From positions 1 to 11,623 of the forward strand of contig CAIRWP010000354.1 in the NCBI GenBank assembly GCA_903882335.1: a DNA stretch of 11,623 bases, written 5' to 3'. Positions 1 to 5,435 of the stretch are shown piece after piece. The notes beneath the pieces were generated by a model that ran no database searches, was not told the origin of the DNA, and saw only the letters and a list, made by a program, of their open reading frames with translations. This DNA is from an uncultured Opitutia bacterium. Lineage in GTDB: Bacteria; Verrucomicrobiota; Verrucomicrobiia; Opitutales; UBA953. Numbering within the stretch: the stretch's first letter is position 1; each line of letters begins with the position of its first letter. A program made the translations under genes and the position numbers.

Positions 1-372
1 GGCATCAGCCAGTCCTTCACCGTGGAGTCGACCAACGTCGACCGGATCCTCGCCTTCTCCCGGCAGGAATTGTTCCTCGAGGATAAGGTGGAGCTGTCCC
101 GCGGCACCCCGTACTTCCGGCTGCTGAAGCTGAGCGAGGCCAAGAAGGAGCTGCTCGAGGCCGCCGCCCAGGATGCCCAGCGTCGCGCCGTCACCATGGT
201 CAACGGTTCCGGCTCCAAGGTCGGCTCCCTGCTCGAGGCCTCCCAGGGGGTCATTCAGATCAGCGCCAAGGACCGCGTGGGCGAGTCCGACAGCAACAGC
301 GTCGACCTTTATTCCATCGATAAGACCATCCGCGTGGTGGTCACGATGCGCTTCGAAATCGTGAAGGAATAG
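1..372 (+). CDS. SIMPL (DUF541) domain protein, C-terminal part
   Basis: This is the 3' end of a gene that enters from outside the window. The frame is open from base 1 and ends at TAG 370-372, giving 123 visible residues. The GTG at 22 is probably an internal valine, because the frame continues upstream of it. The visible part contains an alpha-helical stretch rich in Lys, Glu and Ala (about residues 45-62). After it comes the segment NGSGSKVGSLLEASQGVIQI, then a terminal beta-strand ending in an IDKTIRVVVTMRFEI pattern. That order (a helix with 'A..A..RA', then 'G.KVG.L.EA.QG.' and a final 'I.KTV.V.V...F' strand) is what I recall for SIMPL/DUF541 proteins, the YggE-like periplasmic or membrane-associated family linked to oxidative-stress tolerance. 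The biochemical role of the family is poorly defined. Any signal peptide lies outside the window. The family call is fairly confident; a specific function is not assigned. Confidence 0.75.
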   Translation, partial: GISQSFTVESTNVDRILAFSRQELFLEDKVELSRGTPYFRLLKLSEAKKELLEAAAQDAQRRAVTMVNGSGSKVGSLLEASQGVIQISAKDRVGESDSNSVDLYSIDKTIRVVVTMRFEIVKE

Positions 373-386
373 AGGCCGGAGGGGGT

Positions 387-422
387 GGGGCGGACCTCGC
401 CTCCGTCCTTGCTCTCCGCCCC
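387..422 (+). promoter_or_regulatory. GC-rich inverted repeat in the thrS leader
   Basis: GGGGCGGA (387-394) is the exact reverse complement of TCCGCCCC (415-422), with a 20-nt spacer, in the 83-bp gap between the SIMPL gene and thrS. No U-run follows, so it is not a canonical intrinsic terminator. It could be a weak terminator for the upstream gene, a leader structure of the thrS mRNA, or a chance pairing in GC-rich DNA. The gap is too short for a T-box riboswitch, and I see no T-box core sequence in it. Confidence 0.3.
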
Positions 423-455
423 GGGAGACCCTAGCGGTAAGGACGCTTTTCCAAC

Positions 456-2333
456 ATGTCCTCCCGCCCGCAGATGACTCCCCTCGAGGAGCTCCGTCAC
501 TCCGCCGCCCACATGCTGGGCGCCGCGGTCCTCCGCCTCTTCCCGGAGGCCCAGCTGGACATCGGGCCGCCCACCGACGCCGGCTTCTACTACGATTTCG
601 ATCTCCCGCATAACTTCACGGCCGAGGACCTGGTGAAGATCGAGGAGGAGATGCGCCGCATCGCCAAGGAAAACCAGAAGTTCGAGCGCTTCGAGTGCAC
701 CCGCGAGGAAGCCGAGCAGCTCCTCCGCGAGCGAGGCCAGGTCGCCTTCAAACTCGGCCGCCTCGCCGATGTCCCCGCCGGCGAGACCATCTCCTTTTAC
801 AAGAACGGCGAGTTCGTCGACCTCTGCGCCGGCACGCACGTCCGCTACAGCTCGCAGGTCAAGGCGATCAAGCTGCTCAGCATCGCCGGCACCTACCACC
901 GCGGCGACGAGAAGAACAAGCAGCTGCAGCGCATCTACGGTACGGCCTTCCCGACGAAGGATGAGCTCGAGCAGCATCTCCAGCGCCAGGAGGAGGCCAA
1001 GAAGCGCGACCACCGCAAGCTAGGCAAGGAACTCAAGCTCTTCCACATCGACGAGAAGGTCGGCCAGGGTCTCATCCTCTGGACCCCGAACGGCGCGGTC
1101 GTCCGCCAGGAACTGCAGAACTTTATCTCCGAGCAGCTCTTCCGCACCGGCTACAAGCAGGTGTTCACGCCGCACATCGGCAACCTCGACCTCTACCGGA
1201 CCTCCGGCCACTTCCCTTACTACAAGGACGCCCAGTTCCCCCCGCTCGTCGAGCGTGAGGCGATGGAGCTCCTGGCCAAGGAAGGCTGCGGTTGCGGCGA
1301 ACTGACGAACCGCCTCGAGGATGGCACGGTCCAGGGCTTCCTCCTGAAGCCGATGAACTGCCCGCACCACATCCGCATCTTCGACTCCCAGCCGCACTCC
1401 TACCGCGACCTCCCGGTCCGCCTCGCCGAGTTCGGCACGGTCTACCGATGGGAGCAGTCCGGCGAGCTCAACGGCATGACCCGCGTCCGCGGCTTCACCC
1501 AGGACGACGGGCACCTCTTCTGCACCGAGGACCAGGTCGGCCAGGAGGTCCTCGGCTGCCTCGAGCTCGTGAAGGTCGTCCTGAAGACGCTCGGCCTGAA
1601 CGACTACCGCGTGCGCGTCGGCCTGCGTAATCCGGACTCCAATAAATACACGGGCGACGCCGCCAACTGGGATAAGGCCGAGGCCGCCTGCCGCGCCGCC
1701 GCCGCCACGCTCGGCGTGGCTTTCACCGAGGAGGCCGGCGAGGCCGCCTTCTACGGTCCCAAGATCGACTTCGTCGTCCGCGACGTCATCGGCCGGGAAT
1801 GGCAGCTCGGCACGGTGCAGGTCGACTTCAACCTGCCGATCCGCTTCGACCTTTCCTACACGGGCGCCGACAACAAGCCGCACCGTCCGGTGATGATCCA
1901 CCGCGCGCCGTTCGGTTCGATGGAACGTTTCGTGGGTATCCTCATCGAGCACTTCGCGGGTGATTTCCCGACCTGGCTCTCCCCGGAGCAGGTCCGCCTG
2001 ATCCCGCTGAACGACGACCTGAACGCCGATTGCGACGCGATGGCCGAGCAGCTCAAGGCCGTCAAGGTCCGCTGCACCGTCGACACCTCTGCCAATAAAC
2101 TCGGCGCCAAGATCCGGTTTGCCGAGCTCGCCAAGGTGCCGCACATGCTCGTCGTGGGCGCCAAGGAGAAGGAGGCCGGCGTCGTCAACGTCCGCTCCCG
2201 CGCCGACAAGGCCTTCGAGGGCAACCGCACCTTGGCCGAGTTCATCGGCCTGGTGACCGCCGAGGTCGCGGAGCGCCGCCTCAAGGCCCATATCCCGACG
2301 GCCCCGGCCAAGCCGGCCGGTCCGGCGGCCTGA
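456..2333 (+). CDS. thrS: Threonine--tRNA ligase lacking the TGS domain
   Basis: Class II synthetase that charges tRNA-Thr with threonine in the cytoplasm and edits Ser-tRNA-Thr. The 625-residue protein begins almost directly with the editing domain. Editing-site residues are H15 and H19 (HSAAH) and C124 and H128 (CAGTH). The catalytic core follows from about residue 195. The zinc ligands of the family are present: C302 (KPMNC), H353 (QDDGH) and H482 (MIHRAP). Motif 2 is at R331-E333 and motif 3 is around GSMERF 487-492. The anticodon-binding domain spans about 511-605, followed by an Ala/Pro-rich tail. The usual N-terminal TGS domain of about 60 residues is absent. A TAA at 438-440, in frame just before the ATG, rules out an upstream extension. 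Compared with the E. coli enzyme there is also an insertion of roughly 35 residues at about 260-296, containing CGC at 278-280. TAAGGA (438-443) is a possible Shine-Dalgarno, 12 nt before the ATG. Confidence 0.96.
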   Translation: MSSRPQMTPLEELRHSAAHMLGAAVLRLFPEAQLDIGPPTDAGFYYDFDLPHNFTAEDLVKIEEEMRRIAKENQKFERFECTREEAEQLLRERGQVAFKLGRLADVPAGETISFYKNGEFVDLCAGTHVRYSSQVKAIKLLSIAGTYHRGDEKNKQLQRIYGTAFPTKDELEQHLQRQEEAKKRDHRKLGKELKLFHIDEKVGQGLILWTPNGAVVRQELQNFISEQLFRTGYKQVFTPHIGNLDLYRTSGHFPYYKDAQFPPLVEREAMELLAKEGCGCGELTNRLEDGTVQGFLLKPMNCPHHIRIFDSQPHSYRDLPVRLAEFGTVYRWEQSGELNGMTRVRGFTQDDGHLFCTEDQVGQEVLGCLELVKVVLKTLGLNDYRVRVGLRNPDSNKYTGDAANWDKAEAACRAAAATLGVAFTEEAGEAAFYGPKIDFVVRDVIGREWQLGTVQVDFNLPIRFDLSYTGADNKPHRPVMIHRAPFGSMERFVGILIEHFAGDFPTWLSPEQVRLIPLNDDLNADCDAMAEQLKAVKVRCTVDTSANKLGAKIRFAELAKVPHMLVVGAKEKEAGVVNVRSRADKAFEGNRTLAEFIGLVTAEVAERRLKAHIPTAPAKPAGPAA

Positions 2334-2357
2334 CCTGCCCGCCTGCGGGGTTAGCCT

Positions 2358-2387
2358 GGCCCGGCTTGGGTCGGGCTTACTTTGTGG
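2358..2387 (+). terminator. Possible weak intrinsic terminator after thrS
   Basis: About 25 nt after the thrS stop, GCCCG (2359-2363) pairs with CGGGC (2372-2376) around an 8-nt loop. A G-U pair can be added at 2358/2377. The stem is followed by the T-rich stretch TTACTTTG. The stem is short and the T-tract interrupted, so this is a plausible but weak terminator separating thrS from the phosphatase gene. Confidence 0.35.
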
Positions 2388-2461
2388 CCCGTCACCTGGT
2401 TTTAACGCCCGGTGCGGGTTTCCCGTTGCCCCGCCGGGGCCCGGAGGGGTAGGCAAGAGGC

Positions 2462-3844
2462 ATGTCCTCGCCGCGTGAGACCTCCCGTCGTGATTTCCTG
2501 AAGTTCGCCGGACTCGGGGGCGTCGCCTTGGGCGCCGCGGCCGTCCCCGCCCTCGGCGCCGCCCCGCGCGAGGCCGCCGTCAACCTGCGCGCCGCCCAGG
2601 CGAAGAACGTGATCTTCCTGGTCGCGGATGGCATGAACCTCGCCGCGCTTTCCTTGGCCGACGCCTGGTCGCGACGCACCCGGTCCATGTCGTCGCGTTG
2701 GATGCGTCTCTACCAGGAACGCCCCGTCGTCCGCTCGCTCTGCGAGACCCATTCCGCGACCGGCCTCGTGACCGATTCGGCGGCGGCCGCCTCCGCCTGG
2801 GGGATCGGCGAGCGTATCGCTAACGGGGTCCTCAACATCACGCCGGACGGACGCAAACCCGTCACCCTAGCACAGAAGATGATGGCCGCCCGCAAACGCG
2901 TCGGCCTCGTCACCACCGCCACGGCGACCCATGCCACTCCCGCGGGCTTCGCGGTCACGGTGACGTCGCGCAAACTCCAGTCCGAGGTCGCGGCGCAGTA
3001 CCTCGAACGCGGGATTGATGTCATCCTCGGCGGCGGGACGGAGTATTTCACTCCCAGCCTGCTCGAGGCTTATCGCAAGGTCGGTTACGCGTACGCCACC
3101 GACCGCACCCAGCTGCTCGCCCGCCGCGGCTCCGGACGGTTGCTCGGCTTGTTCAGCAAGCGCTACATCCCCTACGAGTTCGACCGGCAGCGCGACCCAG
3201 TCCTGCGCGCCGCCGTCCCCAGCCTCGCCGAGATGACCCAAGCGGCCTTGAACAACCTCGCCCCTTCGCCCGAGGGATTCTTCCTGCTCGTCGAGGGAGG
3301 TCGCGTCGACCACGCCGCGCACGGCAACGACGCGCTGGCGTTGATCCACGACCAGTTGGCCTTCGACGAGGCCATCGAGACCGTGCTGGCGTTCACCGAT
3401 CGTCACCCGGATACGCTGGTCATCATCACCACCGACCATGGTACCGGCGGGATCCAGCTCAACGGCGTGGGCGACGAGGATTTCGAGGGTGCCCCCGCTT
3501 ACGCGGGGACGAACGACGCCTTCCGTCGGCTGGAGAACTTCACGGCCACCCAGGAGGCGACGTTGGCACGCCTCAAGGGACAGCCCAAGCAGGCCCAGCT
3601 GGAGGCGTTGGTCGCCTCGACCGGACTCACCTTCAAGCCGGCCGAACTGGCCAAGGTGACCGATGGGAAGACCTTCCAGGCCCTGGTGGCGAAGTACACC
3701 GGCATCAGTTGGACCAGCAACAACCATACCGCCGACCTCGTGGAGTTCTGCGCCTACGGCCCGGGGTCGGCCCAGTTCCCGCCGTTCCTGCGGAACGACG
3801 AGGTCCATGCGAAGGTGCTGCGCGCGACCGGCGTCGCCGGTTGA
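2462..3844 (+). CDS. Tat-exported alkaline phosphatase, PhoA family
   Basis: Hydrolyses phosphate monoesters outside the cytoplasm to release phosphate. The N-terminus has a twin-arginine signal (SRRDFLK, residues 8-14), a hydrophobic stretch at 16-33 and AGAA-like small residues, with likely cleavage near residue 34. The mature part shows the full metal and catalytic set of the family: D56 (VADG), nucleophile S106 (VTDSAAAA), H157/T159 (THAT), E278 (VEGG), D283 and H287 (RVDHAAH), D325-H326 (TTDHG) and H422 (NNHT). Spacings match E. coli PhoA (E322, D327/H331, D369/H370, H412). At the positions of E. coli D153 and K328 this enzyme has H157 and H284, as in mammalian-type enzymes. Length, 460 aa, is normal. 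The ATG at 2462 has GGAGG at 2443-2447, a rather long spacing of 14 nt. I see no convincing Pho box upstream, so phosphate control is not shown. The gene converges on the redoxin gene. Confidence 0.93.
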   Translation: MSSPRETSRRDFLKFAGLGGVALGAAAVPALGAAPREAAVNLRAAQAKNVIFLVADGMNLAALSLADAWSRRTRSMSSRWMRLYQERPVVRSLCETHSATGLVTDSAAAASAWGIGERIANGVLNITPDGRKPVTLAQKMMAARKRVGLVTTATATHATPAGFAVTVTSRKLQSEVAAQYLERGIDVILGGGTEYFTPSLLEAYRKVGYAYATDRTQLLARRGSGRLLGLFSKRYIPYEFDRQRDPVLRAAVPSLAEMTQAALNNLAPSPEGFFLLVEGGRVDHAAHGNDALALIHDQLAFDEAIETVLAFTDRHPDTLVIITTDHGTGGIQLNGVGDEDFEGAPAYAGTNDAFRRLENFTATQEATLARLKGQPKQAQLEALVASTGLTFKPAELAKVTDGKTFQALVAKYTGISWTSNNHTADLVEFCAYGPGSAQFPPFLRNDEVHAKVLRATGVAG

Positions 3845-3855
3845 TCGCCGGGCAA

Positions 3856-3882
3856 CAAAAAGGGCGTCCTTACGGACGCCCT
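3856..3882 (-). terminator. Intrinsic terminator between convergent genes
   Basis: A perfect 9-bp stem, AGGGCGTCC (3861-3869) with GGACGCCCT (3874-3882), closes a TTAC tetraloop. Read on the minus strand, the stem is followed directly by TTTTGTTG, so it is a textbook terminator for the redoxin gene, whose stop is 22 bp away at 3905-3907. On the plus strand no T-run follows, but the hairpin lies 16 bp after the phosphatase stop and may also slow or stop plus-strand transcription. Confidence 0.85.
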
Positions 3883-3904
3883 GGTCGGTGAGCCTGCGCG
3901 GGGC

Positions 3905-4462
3905 TTAGTACTTCACGCCGCAGCCGTAGGGCTTGGACGTGGTGACTTCGGGGGCCTTGCCGTCCTTCAGCGCCTTGATGGCGACGGTGACGTAATTGGT
4001 GGCCTTCTCGATGTCGGCGGACTTCACGGAAGCGATGCTGTCGATCGCACCCTTGTAGGCGAGGTTGCCCTTGGCATCGATGACGAAGCAGTGGGGCGTG
4101 ACCTTGGCCTCATAGGCGCGAGCGAGGGACTTGTCCTCGTCGTTGATCACGGTGGCGGGGTAGTAGCCGGTGGCGTCGTTGAGCTTGTGCTTGCCGCTGT
4201 TGATCACGAGCCAGACGACGCCTTGGCCGATCGCTTCCTTCTGGGCGTTCTGCATCGCGCCGACGTCGTAGAACTTCTTCACGTACGGGCAGCCGGGGTT
4301 GTACCACTCGAGCACGACGGTCTTGCCCTTAAAGTCGGCGAGGGAGACGGTCTTACCGTCTTTGTCCTTGGCGGTGAAGTCCGGGGCGGGCTTGCCGATT
4401 TCCGGGGCGGCGTAGCTGGCCAGGGTGGCCAGACAGGCGAGGAGGGTGGGGAGGAGGCGCAT
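3905..4462 (-). CDS. Exported thioredoxin-fold redoxin (PRX-like / AhpC-TSA family)
   Basis: Secreted thiol-redox protein of 185 aa. A signal peptide covers about residues 1-19 (short Arg-containing start, hydrophobic stretch, then SYAA), with probable cleavage before PEIG. The mature protein follows the redoxin pattern: GKPAPDFTAKDKDGKTVSL, then KTVVLEWYNPGCPYVKKFY with the presumed peroxidatic C58, a VTPHCFVID segment with the cis-Pro region and C125, and GNLAYKGAIDS. The C-terminus ends YGCGVKY with C181. A CPYV-type active site and a C-terminal GC.(I/V)K motif are, as I recall, typical of the PRX-like1 branch of the thioredoxin superfamily. C58 lacks a CXXC partner, so C125 or C181 may resolve the disulfide. 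Substrate is unknown; peroxide reduction or thiol maintenance in the periplasm are both possible. There is no clear Shine-Dalgarno before the ATG. The gene is divergent from cysE. Confidence 0.85.
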   Translation of the reverse strand: MRLLPTLLACLATLASYAAPEIGKPAPDFTAKDKDGKTVSLADFKGKTVVLEWYNPGCPYVKKFYDVGAMQNAQKEAIGQGVVWLVINSGKHKLNDATGYYPATVINDEDKSLARAYEAKVTPHCFVIDAKGNLAYKGAIDSIASVKSADIEKATNYVTVAIKALKDGKAPEVTTSKPYGCGVKY

Positions 4463-4503
4463 GGATGTTGGGGGGTGAGGAGGCTGTTGTAGGGAGTTGG
4501 TTC

Positions 4504-4535
4504 GACCATTTCAACCCCGCTGAAGGGGAAAGGTC
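4504..4535 (-). repeat. Interrupted inverted repeat in the redoxin 5' leader
   Basis: GACC (4504-4507), TTT (4509-4511) and CCCC (4515-4518) pair in order with GGGG (4525-4528), AAA (4529-4531) and GGTC (4532-4535). The result is an 11-bp stem with small bulges on one arm and a 6-nt loop. It lies 42 bp upstream of the redoxin start codon, so it could be a hairpin in that gene's leader or a protein-binding site in the divergent promoter region. Function is inferred from position only. Confidence 0.35.
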
Positions 4536-4570
4536 ACCGGGCGATAGCGAAAGCACGCCATTTTAACGCA

Positions 4571-4604
4571 GATTTGACTCATGGGTTGCCAAAATCGGCA
4601 AATC
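4571..4604 (+). promoter_or_regulatory. Nested inverted repeats in the cysE promoter/leader region
   Basis: The AT-richer part of the redoxin/cysE gap holds two overlapping pairings: GATTTG (4571-4576) with CAAATC (4599-4604), and TTGCC (4586-4590) with GGCAA (4597-4601). A good -35-like TTGACT sits at 4574-4579, but I find no matching -10 hexamer at 16-18 bp. On the minus strand, TAAAAT near 4560-4565 could serve as a -10 for the redoxin gene. The repeats look like an operator or leader hairpin controlling cysE, the redoxin gene, or both. This is inference. Confidence 0.35.
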
Positions 4605-4610
4605 AGGGGA
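4605..4610 (+). promoter_or_regulatory. Ribosome-binding site of cysE
   Basis: AGGGGA lies 4 nt before the ATG at 4615. It supports that start over the in-frame ATG at 4627, which has no purine-rich sequence at a suitable distance. Confidence 0.6.
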
Positions 4611-4614
4611 AAGA

Positions 4615-5433
4615 ATGGGTCAGTCTATGGCCGACGCCCGTTCCATCGCCTTGGTTTGTGCCAATGAAGCCTCCCTCTGGGCGGAACTGCGGCTGCGCGC
4701 CGCCACCATCGCCCAGGCGGAGCCCACGCTGGCCGGGTTGCTCGATCGGTATGTTCTTGGTCGCACCGACTTCGCCGACGGTATCGTGCGCCGGCTCGCG
4801 GAGCGGCTGGCTCCGACCGGGCAGGATCTTGAACTGGTCGCCCGCGCCTTGGCGGAGGCCGCCCGTCACGACCCCGAGGTCCTAGCCCAGATGCGCGGCG
4901 ACATCCGGGCGATCCTCGAGCGCGATCCCGCGACCGAGCACGCCTTGGTCCCGTTCCTCTGGTACAAGGGCTTCCATGCGATCTCCGCGCATCGCCTCGC
5001 CCACACCTTGTGGAAGGCCGGCCGGCGCGAACTGTCCCTCTACCTTCAGTCGCTCGTCTCCGAGCACCTCGCCGTCGACATCCATCCCGCGGCCCGCTTC
5101 GGCGTCGGTATCCTGCTCGATCATGCGACCGGCTTCGTCGCCGGGGAGACCAGCGTCGTCGAGGATAACGTCTCCTTCCTGCACGAGGTCACCCTCGGCG
5201 GTACCGGCAAGGCCCGTGGCGATCGTCACCCGAAGATCCGCTCCGGCGTGCTCATCGGCGCCGGCGCGAAGATCTTGGGCAATATCACCATCGGTGAAGG
5301 CGCCAAGGTCGGCGCCGGTTCCGTCGTGCTGAAGGACGTGGCGCCGCACACCAGCGTGGCCGGCGTGCCCGCGGTGCTCATCGGTCAGGCTTCCGTCGAC
5401 GCTCCCGCGCTCGACATGGATCACTCGCTCTGA
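4615..5433 (+). CDS. cysE: Serine O-acetyltransferase
   Basis: Transfers acetyl from acetyl-CoA to L-serine, giving O-acetylserine, the committed step of cysteine synthesis in the cytoplasm. At 272 aa it matches the long, E. coli-type CysE. The N-terminal helical domain (about 15-150) includes the DIRAILERDPA and LVPFLWYKGFHAISAHRLAH segments typical of the family. A left-handed beta-helix of hexapeptide repeats follows (about 155-255). Catalytic residues are visible: D155 (AVDIHP) and H170 (LLDHATG), plus H205 (GDRHPKI). The glycine-rich acetyl-CoA region, VTLGGTGK, begins at residue 192. The tail ends DMDHSL. The E. coli enzyme ends in isoleucine, which inserts into CysK; here a leucine would have to do this. 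No cysK is in the window. The histidine kinase gene starts 2 bp after the stop codon, so the two are almost certainly co-transcribed. Confidence 0.96.
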   Translation: MGQSMADARSIALVCANEASLWAELRLRAATIAQAEPTLAGLLDRYVLGRTDFADGIVRRLAERLAPTGQDLELVARALAEAARHDPEVLAQMRGDIRAILERDPATEHALVPFLWYKGFHAISAHRLAHTLWKAGRRELSLYLQSLVSEHLAVDIHPAARFGVGILLDHATGFVAGETSVVEDNVSFLHEVTLGGTGKARGDRHPKIRSGVLIGAGAKILGNITIGEGAKVGAGSVVLKDVAPHTSVAGVPAVLIGQASVDAPALDMDHSL

Positions 5434-5435
5434 CC

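Noticed and set aside
373..455. T-box riboswitch before thrS
   Set aside because: The gap is only 83 bp and contains no T-box core sequence or specifier-loop architecture.
1020..2456. 478-codon minus-strand open frame opposite thrS
   Set aside because: Antisense mirror of a strongly conserved gene, with low-complexity Gly/Val/Glu/Leu/Asp composition typical of a codon-bias shadow.
4433..4462. Lipobox (LLAC, Cys10) making the redoxin a lipoprotein
   Set aside because: Cys10 would leave a signal of only nine residues, too short. A normal signal peptidase I site near residue 19 fits better.
4091..4492. 133-codon plus-strand open frame opposite the redoxin gene
   Set aside because: Gly/Val/Glu-rich sequence antisense to a clear redoxin with signal peptide, family motifs and its own terminator.
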